From Allobosea sp. WAO (GTDB lineage: Bacteria; Pseudomonadota; Alphaproteobacteria; Rhizobiales; Beijerinckiaceae): a stretch of DNA of 64,000 bases. Position 1 is the stretch's first letter; each line of letters opens with the position of its first letter. The position numbers and the translations under genes are program-made. Location of the stretch: contig NZ_JXTJ01000010.1 of assembly GCF_001509835.1 (NCBI RefSeq), positions 248,001-312,000 on the forward strand. Reading direction: 5' to 3'. The notes below the pieces were generated by a model that ran no database searches, had not been told where the DNA came from, and was given only the letters and a program-made list of their open reading frames with translations. Of this stretch, positions 1 to 9,215 are shown in pieces.

Positions 1-321
1 CGTCGTCCGATTGCCGGTGGCGAAGCGCGCGCAGAGTTCCTTATGGGTCGAACAGCACAGCACCAAAGAAGTCAGCCTCAGCTTCAGCGCGAGGTGGCGC
101 GAAGCTTCGGCAATCGGTCGCCGGCGACCCATGTCGGCCAGTCGAGCTACGCCGCCGTCCAGTCTGAATTGCTTCACCGCGTTCCCCAACCGGTTGAACT
201 GAACATTGGGCGACTGGTCGAACTGGCTTCCAAACCAAGAGATGAACGCGCCTGCGCGCTGCCCTTCACCGGATGCTGCGGCGGGGTGATCCGCGCCGGC
301 ATCTGCAAACCTCGCCACCAT
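1..321 (-). CDS. Partial unrecognised protein, cut by the window edge
   Basis: An open frame on the minus strand starts at ATG 321 and runs without a stop to base 1, so the C-terminus lies outside the window. About 107 residues are visible. The first third is Ala/Gly-rich; the rest is basic and helical-looking (for example FNRLGNAVKQFRLDGGVARL, then LRLTSLVLCCSTHKELCARF). An in-frame stop lies upstream near 415. There is no strong ribosome site before the ATG. I do not recognise the family. The charged, helix-rich character could fit a DNA- or protein-interaction domain, but that is only a guess. Confidence 0.45.
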   Translation of the reverse strand, partial: MVARFADAGADHPAAASGEGQRAGAFISWFGSQFDQSPNVQFNRLGNAVKQFRLDGGVARLADMGRRRPIAEASRHLALKLRLTSLVLCCSTHKELCARFATGNRTT

Positions 322-659
322 GACCGGTCCGATGTCTTCGTCGGCTGCGCCACGCCGCCATGCTCCGACCCGCGTCCGATCGGACGCATGCAGAATCGAG
401 CCTGAAGTTCAGTCGCAGCGATGCGCAGGCAGACGCGGCGCCGGCAGTCGCAAGACCAGGTCTTCTTCCCCCACAAAGCTGCCCGGATCGCCATCAGGCT
501 CCCCATTGCTGCCCTGCATGTTGCCGGTATGTGCCATATCGGACGACGCGGAGGATCACGTGTTCGGTCAGGACCCGATTTTCATTGCCGAATGTGTCGA
601 CCCGTTGCCGAAATTGTCTAATGTGGCCTGAAACCGGGCAATCAAGGCCGGAGCTGGGG
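322..659. other. Gene-free stretch between divergent genes
   Basis: This 338-nt interval separates the truncated minus-strand gene from the plus-strand AraC regulator. Short open frames occur on both strands but none has a ribosome site or a recognisable product. It presumably holds both promoters. I see no convincing inverted repeat or promoter consensus. Confidence 0.4.
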
Positions 660-1739
660 ATGCCGATGGCTGTGCCTTTGATCGATCCCGCCCTGCTCGC
701 GACGTTCGATGTCGTCCGGGCAAGACATTCAGAGGATCTGAGCGGCACCTTCCGCGTGACCGAACGGGTCCCGCAATCAAGCCGCACCTACACCTATCAA
801 TTGCAGGATCGCGCGCTGTGGCGCCTGCGCTTCGAACAGCCGATCTTTACGCTCGCGACGCGCAGCGTCGGCTCGATCATCGCAAGCTACGCTGACAGCA
901 GCTTCGCCACCAATGGCTTCGTCGATGGCGACGCCGGAGGTCTGTTTTGTTTCACGACGATGCTCACGGGCCATACGACCCTGGAGCAAAAGGGAAAGTC
1001 CGCGACAGCCACAAGTCGATCCGGCCTTGTCTGGAGACCCGCTCCAGGTGGCCGTCTCTCGATGAGCAACGACAACGCGCGAACCAACATCTTCTTCAAG
1101 GTGGCGGATATCGAGAGCGCGCTGGAGCACATGCTGGATGAGCAACTGCACGAGGCTCTCGATTTCGAGCCGGGTCTCGATTGGACCACCGGGCTCGGGT
1201 TCAGCCTGAAACACCAGCTCGATTTCGTCATGCAGGAGTTTCAGCGGAAAGACGGCGTGACCAGCAGCCCGGTCGCACTGGCATCTCTGACCGACCTGCT
1301 TGTCTCGCTGATCCTGCGCGGCGCCGCTCACAACTATACTGACAGGCTAGCAGACACGGCCAGCAGCGCAGTTCCCGTTTATGTTCGACGTGCGGAGGAT
1401 TTCATGCGCGCTCAGGGCGCGCAGCCGATCCGGATGGCGGATGTCGCGGCAGCCGCCGGCTGCAGTTTGCGGACCTTGACGGCGGTGTTCAAGCATTTCC
1501 GCAGCCATACACCCTTGGCCGGGCTGCACGCCATCCGGCTCGATCTGGCGCATGCCGACCTCGTTCTCGGCACCTGCGACGCCGCGGTCGCCACCGTCGC
1601 CCGCCGCTACGGTTTCACCAACACGGCGCGGTTCGCTGCCGCCTTTCGCCGCCGGTTCGGCAAGACACCCACCGAAACCGCCCGTAATGCATCCATTCGC
1701 ATGAAGCCCCGGCCCGGCGGTCCAGCGAAAGATCGCTAG
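660..1739 (+). CDS. AraC-family transcriptional regulator with AraC_binding_2-type sensor domain
   Basis: A 359-residue DNA-binding regulator. The first 200 or so residues resemble the AraC_binding_2 (FeaR-like) sensor domain. The last 100 carry the double helix-turn-helix, including a stretch near RMADVAAAAGCSLRTLTAVF and a closing RYGFTNTARFAAAFRRRFGK typical of the second motif. ATG 660 was chosen because GGAG lies 6 nt upstream; the frame stays open further upstream but without a ribosome site, and ATG 666 is an alternative. It converges on pobA. PobR proteins are often AraC-type but are usually divergent from pobA, so a role in pobA control is possible but not shown. Confidence 0.85.
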   Translation: MPMAVPLIDPALLATFDVVRARHSEDLSGTFRVTERVPQSSRTYTYQLQDRALWRLRFEQPIFTLATRSVGSIIASYADSSFATNGFVDGDAGGLFCFTTMLTGHTTLEQKGKSATATSRSGLVWRPAPGGRLSMSNDNARTNIFFKVADIESALEHMLDEQLHEALDFEPGLDWTTGLGFSLKHQLDFVMQEFQRKDGVTSSPVALASLTDLLVSLILRGAAHNYTDRLADTASSAVPVYVRRAEDFMRAQGAQPIRMADVAAAAGCSLRTLTAVFKHFRSHTPLAGLHAIRLDLAHADLVLGTCDAAVATVARRYGFTNTARFAAAFRRRFGKTPTETARNASIRMKPRPGGPAKDR

Positions 1740-1742
1740 CCC

Positions 1743-1765
1743 GTGACGGCCCGATCGGGCGTCAC
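1743..1765 (+). terminator. Hairpin after the AraC gene
   Basis: An inverted repeat starts 3 nt after the stop codon: outer arms GTGAC/GTCAC and inner arms GCCCG/CGGGC with one bulged base. There is no T-run, so termination is plausible but not certain. Confidence 0.4.
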
Positions 1766-2015
1766 CGCCGTGAAATTCTCGTTGCAAATGTCCGCGTTGA
1801 GCCAGCTCCGATAACCGGATGCTGAACTCCAAATACCTCACTTGCGCGCAATGCCTTGTCGGTCCCTCTGCCTGACCATGGACAAGCGGCCTGCCAGCCG
1901 GGACACCGATGATCGGTGCCGTGCCCGGCGGCATGATACGGCCGCGGAGATGCCGCGGCAGTCTGCGAGTTGTTTCCGAGTGGGCAACCCACCGGCGTTA
2001 TTCCGAAAGGGCCAA

Positions 2016-3185
2016 TTAGAAGGGTAGGCCGACATAGTTCTCGGCCAGGGCCGTCATCGCGGCCGGCGACGAGACGAGATAGGCGCGCTCGGCCTGCTGG
2101 ATGCGGCCGCCGAAGCCGTCATGATCGGGGAAATGGTGCATCAGCCCGGTCAGCCACCAGGAAAAGCGCTCGGCCTTCCAGACGCGGGCGAGGGCGCGGG
2201 CCGAGTAGGCGTCGATGCCGGCTGACGAACGCTCCGCATAGTGCTCGCGCAAGGCCTCCGACAGATAGTGCACATCGCTGGCGGCGAGGTTCAGGCCCTT
2301 GGCGCCGGTCGGCGGCACGATATGGGCGGCATCTCCGGCGAGGAACAGCCGGCCGAAGCGCATCGGCTCGGCGACGAAGGAACGCAGGGGCGCCAACGAC
2401 TTCTCCAGCGAGGGGCCGGTGACCAGGGCGTCGGCGGTCGCGGGGTCGAGCCGGCGGCGCAGTTCCGCCCAGAAGCGCTCATCCGACCAGTCGTCGACGC
2501 GCTCGTTCAGGGCGCATTGCAGATAGTAGCGGCTGCGGCTGTTCGAGCGCATCGAGCACAGCGCGAAGCCGCGCTCCTCGCCGGCATAGATCAGCTCATG
2601 CGAGACCGGTGGGACATCGGCGAGCAGGCCGAGCCAGCCGAACGGGTAGACCCGCTCGAAGGTCTTGAGAGCGCGGCTCGGCACGCTGGCGCGCGAGACG
2701 CCGTGATAGCCGTCGCAGCCGGCGATGAAGTCGCAGTCGAGGCGCTTTTGCTCGCCGCGGTCGAGATAGGTGACATAGGGGGCGTCGCCGTCGAAGTCGT
2801 GCAGGGCGACCTTCTCCGCCTCGTAGACCGTGAGCGCGCCCTGGCCGGCACGTAGCTCCATGAGGTCGCGGGTGACCTCGGTCTGGCCGTAGACGGTGAC
2901 GTGCTTGCCGCTCAGCCCGGCGAGGTCGATCCGGTGGCGAACGCCGTCGAAGAGGAGGTCGAATCCGTCATGCGGCAGGCCCTCGGCATGCAGGCGGGTG
3001 CCGGCCCCGACCGCGTCGAGCAGCCGGACCGTGCCGCTTTCGAGGACGCCGGCCCGGACGCGCGACAGCACATAGTCGCCGCTGCGCTGCTCGAGAATGA
3101 CGTTGTCGATCCCGGCCGCATGCAGCAGCTGGCCGAGCAGCAGGCCTGCCGGCCCGGCGCCGATGATCGCGACTTGCGTGCGCAT
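2016..3185 (-). CDS. pobA: 4-hydroxybenzoate 3-monooxygenase
   Basis: Flavoprotein hydroxylase converting 4-hydroxybenzoate to protocatechuate with NADPH and O2; cytoplasmic, entry point to the beta-ketoadipate pathway. The 389 residues match the family length of about 390. The N-terminal FAD motif GAGPAGLLLG is present, with the internal CDGYHGVSR (DG motif) and LAGDAAHIVPPTGAKGLNLA (GD motif) that define group A flavin monooxygenases. The ATG at 3185 is directly before the Rossmann strand. No protocatechuate ring-cleavage genes are in the window, so the downstream pathway must lie elsewhere. The gene is monocistronic here and converges with an AraC regulator. Confidence 0.93.
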   Translation of the reverse strand: MRTQVAIIGAGPAGLLLGQLLHAAGIDNVILEQRSGDYVLSRVRAGVLESGTVRLLDAVGAGTRLHAEGLPHDGFDLLFDGVRHRIDLAGLSGKHVTVYGQTEVTRDLMELRAGQGALTVYEAEKVALHDFDGDAPYVTYLDRGEQKRLDCDFIAGCDGYHGVSRASVPSRALKTFERVYPFGWLGLLADVPPVSHELIYAGEERGFALCSMRSNSRSRYYLQCALNERVDDWSDERFWAELRRRLDPATADALVTGPSLEKSLAPLRSFVAEPMRFGRLFLAGDAAHIVPPTGAKGLNLAASDVHYLSEALREHYAERSSAGIDAYSARALARVWKAERFSWWLTGLMHHFPDHDGFGGRIQQAERAYLVSSPAAMTALAENYVGLPF

Positions 3186-3323
3186 TCTGGTTACGTCCTC
3201 GGCCGTCCCGGCTCGGAGCTGGCCGGGTACGCGTTCCCCGCGCGCATCCTGCGCGGAGTTCCGAAGCTGCGTCCAGAGTGCCGCCCGCCGGCCTTTCGTC
3301 GTAGTTACCGGCGCGGAAAAGGC

Positions 3324-4916
3324 TCAGAAGCCGGCGGCGTGCCCGTCCTTGCGGAAATCCGAGCCGCCGACATAGCCGCCTTCGATCCGGTGCACGAGCT
3401 GCGCGCCACCGAAGCCGAAGCTCGAATCCGGGGACTCCAGAGCGATGCGATGGCCGAGCGCGCCGAGCTTCTGCACCACGGCAGGGTTCATTGCGCTCTC
3501 GATGGCGACGTCGAGGCCCTGCATCACGCGCCAGCGCGGCGCGTCGGCGGCGGTCTGCGGATCCTGCCGCCAGAGCTGGGTGCGCAGCATCATCTGCAGA
3601 TGGCCCTGCGCCTGCATCGGCCCGCCCATCAGGCCGAAGGCCATGATCGGCTCGGAAGGGCCCATGACGAAGCCGGGGATGATGGTGTGGAAGGGCCGCT
3701 TGCGCGGGCCGACCTCGTTGGGATGCCCCGCCTGCGTGGTGAAGCCGAAGCCGCGGTTCTGCAGGCTGATGCCGGTGCCGGGCACGACGACGCCGGAGCC
3801 GAAGCCGGCATAGTTCGACTGGATATAGGAGACCATCATGCCGTCGGCGTCGCCGGTGGCGAGGCAGATCGTGCCGCCCTGCTTCGGCGCGCCTACGGGG
3901 AATTCGGTCGCGCGGCTGCGGTCGATGAGCTTGGCGCGCGAGGCGAGATAGGCCGGGTCGAGCAGATGCGCCGTCGTGATCTCATGCATGCTGCCCTCGT
4001 CGGCGACATAGGTGTCGACGTCGAGGAAGGCGAGCTTCATCGCCTCGATCTGGAGATGCAGCGCCTCGGCGCTGTCGGGCGCGAAATCTCCGATATCGGT
4101 CTCCCTGAGCATGCCGAGCGCCATCAGCGCGGCGATGCCCTGGCCATTGGGTGGGATCTCGTGCAGTGCGGCCTCGCCGAAGCGCTGGCTGATCGTGCCG
4201 CACCAGTCGTTGCGATGAGCGGCGAGATCGTCCTCGGTCAGCGCCGCGCCATGCTCCCGGGCGAAGGCGGCGATCTTGCCGGCGAGTTCGCCGCGATAGA
4301 AAGCCTCGCCGCGCGTCTCGGCGATCAGGCGCAGGCTCCGCGCCATGTCGGGCGTGCGGAAGATCTCGCCGGCGAGCGGCGCCCTGCCGCCCGGCATGAA
4401 ATGCTCGGCGAAGCCGGGCTGGGCGTGCAGCAGCTTGGCGCCGCGCTGCCAGAGCTCGCCGATGATCGGGGTGACGTGGAAGCCGCGCGAGGCGTATTCG
4501 ATCGCCGGCTCGAACAGGGTCTCGAAGGGCAACTTGCCGAAGCGCTGCGACAGCTCGGCCCAGGCCGAGACGGCGCCTGGCACGGTGACGCTCTCCCAGC
4601 CGCGCTGGGGCAGACCCGCCTGGGCGGCGAAGCGCTCGGGCGTCCAGGCGGAAGGCGAACGGCCGGAGGCGTTGAGCCCGTGCAGCTCCTTGCCGTCCCA
4701 GAGGATGCAGAAGGCATCGGAGCCGAGGCCGTTTCCTGTCGGCTCGACCACAGGCAGGGTTATCGCCGCGGCGAGTGCCGCATCGAGCGCGTTGCCGCCC
4801 CTGCGCAGCATCGACAGCCCGGCCTCGGTCGCGAGCGGATGCGAGGTCGCGACGAGGTTGCGGGCGAGGACGGGAGAGCGCCGGGACGGGTAGGGCGCGT
4901 CGATCGGGAACTTCAT
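3324..4916 (-). CDS. Gamma-glutamyltransferase-like N-terminal nucleophile hydrolase
   Basis: A 530-residue member of the gamma-glutamyltranspeptidase/acylase family, enzymes that cleave themselves into two subunits and then hydrolyse or transfer gamma-glutamyl or acyl groups. The N-terminal NLVATSHPLATEAGLSMLRR and GGNALDAALAAAI stretches are typical. The likely nucleophile is Thr349 in KQGGTICLATGDADG; its spacing to the Asp-x-Asp-Gly turn matches Thr391 of E. coli GGT. The TTH motif of classical GGT is replaced by GGTIC, as in YwrD-like relatives, so exact substrate is open. ATG 4916 fits the family start; the frame continues upstream without a ribosome site. No obvious signal peptide, suggesting a cytoplasmic enzyme. 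Last gene of the minus-strand peptide module. Confidence 0.85.
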   Translation of the reverse strand: MKFPIDAPYPSRRSPVLARNLVATSHPLATEAGLSMLRRGGNALDAALAAAITLPVVEPTGNGLGSDAFCILWDGKELHGLNASGRSPSAWTPERFAAQAGLPQRGWESVTVPGAVSAWAELSQRFGKLPFETLFEPAIEYASRGFHVTPIIGELWQRGAKLLHAQPGFAEHFMPGGRAPLAGEIFRTPDMARSLRLIAETRGEAFYRGELAGKIAAFAREHGAALTEDDLAAHRNDWCGTISQRFGEAALHEIPPNGQGIAALMALGMLRETDIGDFAPDSAEALHLQIEAMKLAFLDVDTYVADEGSMHEITTAHLLDPAYLASRAKLIDRSRATEFPVGAPKQGGTICLATGDADGMMVSYIQSNYAGFGSGVVVPGTGISLQNRGFGFTTQAGHPNEVGPRKRPFHTIIPGFVMGPSEPIMAFGLMGGPMQAQGHLQMMLRTQLWRQDPQTAADAPRWRVMQGLDVAIESAMNPAVVQKLGALGHRIALESPDSSFGFGGAQLVHRIEGGYVGGSDFRKDGHAAGF

Positions 4917-5087
4917 GGCAAGGCTTTCAGCGGAGTTCTTCGCGCGCCGGGCGCAATGGGGCGGAGGGAGCGGCCGGCCGGACGAGCGACAAGGTCCGGG
5001 GGGCGGCCGGGAATGGGCGAGCGCCCAGACCCTGCCGCGAAGCGCTGGCTTCGACAAGCCTTCGCGGCTGTGTCCGAGGCTGACCGG

Positions 5088-5972
5088 CTATGCCTTGCGC
5101 GAAGCCGGGATCATGATCGCGCCTGAGGCTGCGACGACGAGGGTAAGGCCGAGCCAGTCGGTCGCTGTCGGGCGCTCGCCGAGGAGGAGCACCGAGCCGA
5201 GTACGCCGACAGCCGGCACCATCAAGGTGCCGAGGCTGGCGATGCCCGCCGGCAGGCGCGCGACCACGACGAACCAGAGGAAATAGGCGAGCGCCTGCGC
5301 GCCGAGGATGTGGAAGCTCAGTGCCGCCACGACCTTCGGCGAAAGCAGCTTGGGCACGGGCAGGCCCTCGAAGACGAGCATGCCGAGGCCAGCCGCGGCG
5401 CCGCCGACCAGCAATTGCCAGGCGGCGATGGTGAGTGCCGGCGCCGCGACCGGCCAGCGCTTGGTGACGATGGTGCCGAGCGCCCAGCTCAGCGCGGCGA
5501 GCAAGGCGAGCGCCAGCCCGGGCGAGAGCTGGCCGCTGCGGATCAAGGGCAGGCCGAGGCAGGCGAGGCCGGAGATGCCGAGACCGAGGCCGAGAAGGCG
5601 GCGCCGGTCGAAGCGCTCGCCGAGGATCGGCAAGGCGAGCAACGTCGCCCAGATCGGCATGGTGAAGGTCAGGATCGCGGCACGCGAGGTCGGCGCCATC
5701 AGCTGGGCGAAGGCGAGCAGGACGTTGAAGGCGGCGATCGAGAGGAAGCCGGCGATGATCAGCCGCGGCCACTGCTCCCTTGGCACGGCGAGCGGGACGC
5801 GGCGGGCGAGCGCGATCGCGACGAGCACCAGCCCGGCGAAGGTCATGCCGGCGGCGCGCAGCGTCCAGGGCGCGATCTCGGTGAGCGATATCCGCACCGC
5901 CGGCCAGTTGAAGCCCCAGAGCAGGCCGAGCAGCGGGACGAGCAGGAGCGAGCGGGACGGGGCGGGCGGCAT
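5088..5972 (-). CDS. EamA/DMT-family transporter
   Basis: A 294-residue integral membrane protein with about ten hydrophobic segments arranged as two EamA repeats (for example LLGLLWGFNWPAVRISLTEI at the start and YFLWFVVVARLPAGIASLGT near the end). The family exports or imports amino acids and metabolites; substrate cannot be read from sequence. It sits between the M20 deacylase and the GGT-like gene and probably moves an amino acid or a product of peptide breakdown. A 171-nt gap separates it from the GGT-like gene. Confidence 0.88.
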   Translation of the reverse strand: MPPAPSRSLLLVPLLGLLWGFNWPAVRISLTEIAPWTLRAAGMTFAGLVLVAIALARRVPLAVPREQWPRLIIAGFLSIAAFNVLLAFAQLMAPTSRAAILTFTMPIWATLLALPILGERFDRRRLLGLGLGISGLACLGLPLIRSGQLSPGLALALLAALSWALGTIVTKRWPVAAPALTIAAWQLLVGGAAAGLGMLVFEGLPVPKLLSPKVVAALSFHILGAQALAYFLWFVVVARLPAGIASLGTLMVPAVGVLGSVLLLGERPTATDWLGLTLVVAASGAIMIPASRKA

Positions 5973-6067
5973 GGCAGGACTATGCGGGATGGCGGGGCGC
6001 GGGCGTCATGTCATTTCGGTGGAGGCTCGATGCGCGAACAGTGCACGCGGGCTGTGACCAATCGCAA

Positions 6068-6172
6068 CGTCATCCCGGCCGAAGCGAAGCGTAGAGCCGG
6101 GATCCATGCCTGAGGTCTTCCGAAAGAGGTTCAGGCATGGGTCCCGGGTCTCCCGTTGGTCGCCCGGGACGA
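6068..6172. repeat. Intergenic palindromic element, family E copy 1
   Basis: Consecutive hairpins fill the gap between the EamA and M20 genes: ATCCCGGC pairs with GCCGGGAT, CCATGCCTGA with TTCAGGCATGG, and GTCCCGGG with CCCGGGAC. It begins with CGTCAT, like the other elements of this window. Related copies lie near 32802 and 49008. Confidence 0.65.
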
Positions 6173-6181
6173 CCAGCCATA

Positions 6182-7471
6182 TCAGCCAGCCACCGGCTCC
6201 ACCCCGCACCATTCGGCGACGAACAGCGCCATGGTGCCGGTGATGCGCTTCAGCGAGGCGAGGCTGACGCGCTCGTCGAAGGCGTGGATGTTCTCCGAGA
6301 TCGGCCCGTAGCAGAGCGCCGGGATCTTGTCGTAGAGGGCGTAGACGCGGGTATCGAGATAGCCCGGGGTCATGAAGCTCTTGAGCGGCTTGCCGGTCGA
6401 GGCCTGGTGGGCACGGCCGAGCACGGCCTCGGCCTCGCTGCCGGGCTCCAGCACATAGCCCTCGGAATAGAAGCCGTTGAAGCTGAGCTTGGGCGGGTTG
6501 TTCGCGAGGAACTTGTCGCCGCGCGCATAGGCAAGGACCGCCGCCTCGATCCGGCGCGCCAGTTCCTCGGCAATGACGCCCGGATAGAGCCCGATGCGGC
6601 AGTCGATCCTGCACCAGCATGGCACCGAGGAGGCCCAGTCGCCCCCCTCGATCTTGCCGATGTTGAGGTTGATCGGGTGGGCGATCTCCTCGAAATGCTC
6701 GCGCCCGGCCTTTTCGCGGTTGAGTTCCTCCTCGAGCCCGCGCAGCGCACCGATGACGCGATAGGCGGCGTCGATCGCATTGGCGCCGGCCGCCATCTCG
6801 CGGACATGCATCGGCACGCCGCGGACCTCGACCTGGAACCAGAGCACGCCGGTATTGGCGCGCACCAGCATCTCCTCCTCCGGCTCCGGGATCAGCACCG
6901 CATCGGCCTTGTAGCCACGCAGATGGGCCATCAGCGCACCATTGCCGGTCGATTCTTCCTCGACCACCGACTGGACATAGACGGTCGCCGCCGGCTGCAG
7001 GCCGATGCGGCGGAGCGCGTCGAGGCAGAAGAGGTTGGCTGTGCCGCCCGCCTTCATGTCGGCGCCGCCGCGGCCATAGAGCCAGTCGCCTTCGATGACG
7101 GGATCGAAGGGCGGATGCGTCCAGGAATCGGCCGGGCCGGCCGGCACCACGTCGACATGGGATTGCAGGATGAGCGAACGGCCCTTCTCCTCGCGGGGAT
7201 GATGGATGCCGACGACGATCGGGGCCTCGGAGTGGGTGTCCGAGAAGGGCGCGCCGCCGGGATGGGCGGTGATCGCCTCCCGGTTCATGGCGAAGCGGTC
7301 CATGGTGAAACCGCGTGCCTTGAGGGCGCGGAAGACGAAATCCTGCACGGTGTGCTCCTCGCCGCGCACCGAACCGAAGCGGATCATCTCCTGGGTGAAG
7401 GCGATCTGTTCGGCGAAACCGGCCTCGACGGAGGCGAGGATGCGGTCGCGAAGGGCGGGATCGAGCGGCAT
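6182..7471 (-). CDS. ArgE/DapE-family M20 deacylase
   Basis: Zinc-dependent amidohydrolase or peptidase of family M20, 429 residues. Metal-binding motifs are intact: LILQSHVDVVPAG (His and first catalytic Asp), GRGGADMKAGG (bridging Asp), VVEEESTGNG (catalytic Glu and metal Glu) and the C-terminal SENIHAFDERV (His). The lid/dimerisation domain occupies roughly residues 210-320. Cytoplasmic. Lying directly after a peptide ABC importer, it most likely removes an acyl group or cleaves a peptide after uptake; N-acyl amino acid, peptide and succinyl-diaminopimelate substrates cannot be distinguished. Confidence 0.88.
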   Translation of the reverse strand: MPLDPALRDRILASVEAGFAEQIAFTQEMIRFGSVRGEEHTVQDFVFRALKARGFTMDRFAMNREAITAHPGGAPFSDTHSEAPIVVGIHHPREEKGRSLILQSHVDVVPAGPADSWTHPPFDPVIEGDWLYGRGGADMKAGGTANLFCLDALRRIGLQPAATVYVQSVVEEESTGNGALMAHLRGYKADAVLIPEPEEEMLVRANTGVLWFQVEVRGVPMHVREMAAGANAIDAAYRVIGALRGLEEELNREKAGREHFEEIAHPINLNIGKIEGGDWASSVPCWCRIDCRIGLYPGVIAEELARRIEAAVLAYARGDKFLANNPPKLSFNGFYSEGYVLEPGSEAEAVLGRAHQASTGKPLKSFMTPGYLDTRVYALYDKIPALCYGPISENIHAFDERVSLASLKRITGTMALFVAEWCGVEPVAG

Positions 7472-7504
7472 GGAAGGGGGCTCCGGTAGATCGTAGGGCT
7501 ATGC

Positions 7505-7597
7505 CGTCATGCTCGCCCTTGTGGCGAGCATCCACGTCCTGAACACGGCCTGCGGCGAGTGAAGACGTGGATGGTCGGGACAAGCCCGACCATGACG
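7505..7597. repeat. 93-nt intergenic hairpin element, copy A
   Basis: Bounded by CGTCAT and ATGACG. Hairpin 1 is ATGCTCGCC/GGCGAGCAT; hairpin 2 is TGGTCGGG/CCCGACCA. Between them CCACGTC pairs with GACGTGG across a 25-nt loop region. Copies of identical length occur at 51101 and 57813. Confidence 0.85.
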
Positions 7598-7604
7598 AGG
7601 GGGG

Positions 7605-9215
7605 TTACCGCCCGAACCATTTGCCGCCGGGGACGGCGGCGAGGAGCTGGCGGGTATAGTCGTGCTGGGGCGCGGCGAAGAGCGCGGCCGTCGGGCCGCT
7701 CTCGACGATCTTGCCGCGCTGCATCACCGCGATCTTGTCGCAGATCTGCGCGGCGACGCGCAGGTCATGGGTGACGAACAGGATGGCGAGGCCGAGGCGC
7801 TGCTGGATGTCCTTGATCAGGGTCAGGATCTGCGCCTGAACGGAAACGTCCAGCGCCGACACCGCCTCGTCGGCGACCAGTACGTCGGGTTCCAGAGCGA
7901 GCGCCCGCGCGATGCCGATGCGCTGGCGCTGCCCGCCGGAGAATTCGTGCGGATAACGGTCGATGGCATTGGCCGAGAGACCGACCAGCTCGAGCAGCTC
8001 CTTCGCCCGCGCCAGCGCCTGGGAACGCGGCGTGCCATGCGCGACCGGCCCGTCCGAAATGATGCGGCCGACCGTCTGGCGCGGATTGAGCGAGGCGAAC
8101 GGGTCCTGGAAGACCATCTGGATGCGCTTGCGGTGCTGGCGCAAAGCGGCGGCGCCGAGATCGCTGAGCACGAGGTCTCCGAGCGTGATCCTGCCGCCAT
8201 CGGGCTCGATCAGGCGCAGGCAGCAGCGCCCGACCGTCGACTTGCCCGAGCCGGATTCGCCGACGAGCCCGAGCGTCTCGCCGCGGGCGAGGGTGAAGCT
8301 GACATCGTCGGCGGCCTTCACCTCCCGTCCGGGACGGAAGAGTGAGCGCTTGCGATAGACCTTTCCGAGCTTCTCGACGGTCAGCACCGGCTTGCTGTCG
8401 GGAAGCGCCGGCCGCTCCGGCGGCGTCAGCGAGGGCACGGCGGCGAGCAGCTTCTGGGTATAGGGATGCCGGGCTGCCCCGAGCACCTCATCGACCGTGC
8501 CTTCCTCGACCAGAACGCCCTTTTCGAGCACGGCGATGCGGTCGGCGATCTCGGCGACGACGCCCATGTCGTGGGTGATGAACAGCACTGCCGTGCCGTG
8601 CTTGTGGCGGAGATTGTCGATCAGCTTCAGGATCTGGGCCTGCGTCGTCACGTCGAGCGCGGTGGTCGGCTCGTCGGCGATCAGCAGCTTCGGTTCGAGC
8701 GCGAGCGCCATCGCGATCATCACGCGCTGGCGCTGGCCGCCGGACAGCTCGTGCGGATAGGCGCGCGCCAGCCGCTCGGGCTCGGGCAGGCCGACCTCCG
8801 TCAAGAGCGCGACGGCTCGCGCATAGCGCTCGGGCTTGGCGAGCAGGCGATGCGCCTCGAAGGTCTCGACGATCTGGTCGGCGACCCGCATCACCGGGTT
8901 GAGCGAGGTCATCGGCTCCTGGAAGATCATGCCGACCTCGCGGCCGCGCACGCCTTCCATCGCCGTCTCGTCGAGCGAGAGCAGGTCGCGCCCGGCGAGC
9001 CGGATCGCGCCGCCGGCCGGCTTCACCGCCTTGGGCAGGAGCCCCATCACGGCATGGGCGAGCATCGACTTGCCGGAGCCGGACTCGCCGACGACGCAGA
9101 GCGTCTCGCCCGGCGCGATCGAAAGCGTGACATCCTCGACCGCAAAGGGCCGGTCGGCGAGGGCGGGGAGGGCGAGCCGCAGCCCTTCGACGGCGAGAGC
9201 CGGAGCCACCATCAT
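7605..9215 (-). CDS. Fused double ATPase of a dipeptide/oligopeptide ABC importer (DppD-DppF type)
   Basis: A 536-residue protein with two complete ABC domains in one chain. The first has Walker A GESGSGKS at 43-50, signature LSGGQRQR and Walker B LLIADEPTTALD; the second repeats GESGSGKST, FSGGQRQRIGIARALALE and VLVADEAVSALD. Each half resembles an Opp/Dpp ATPase; together they replace the usual DppD plus DppF pair. The chosen ATG 9215 overlaps the permease stop by 4 nt (ATGA), indicating translational coupling. It energises the two permeases upstream in the operon. Related fused ATPases are annotated as GsiA or YejF; glutathione import by the Gsi system is therefore one possibility, made more interesting by the GGT-like enzyme in the same operon. 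Confidence 0.9.
   Translation of the reverse strand: MMVAPALAVEGLRLALPALADRPFAVEDVTLSIAPGETLCVVGESGSGKSMLAHAVMGLLPKAVKPAGGAIRLAGRDLLSLDETAMEGVRGREVGMIFQEPMTSLNPVMRVADQIVETFEAHRLLAKPERYARAVALLTEVGLPEPERLARAYPHELSGGQRQRVMIAMALALEPKLLIADEPTTALDVTTQAQILKLIDNLRHKHGTAVLFITHDMGVVAEIADRIAVLEKGVLVEEGTVDEVLGAARHPYTQKLLAAVPSLTPPERPALPDSKPVLTVEKLGKVYRKRSLFRPGREVKAADDVSFTLARGETLGLVGESGSGKSTVGRCCLRLIEPDGGRITLGDLVLSDLGAAALRQHRKRIQMVFQDPFASLNPRQTVGRIISDGPVAHGTPRSQALARAKELLELVGLSANAIDRYPHEFSGGQRQRIGIARALALEPDVLVADEAVSALDVSVQAQILTLIKDIQQRLGLAILFVTHDLRVAAQICDKIAVMQRGKIVESGPTAALFAAPQHDYTRQLLAAVPGGKWFGR

Noticed and set aside
2901..5126. A 741-codon plus-strand frame antisense to pobA and the GGT-like gene
   Set aside because: Low-complexity composition typical of antisense frames; both minus-strand genes have intact active-site motifs.
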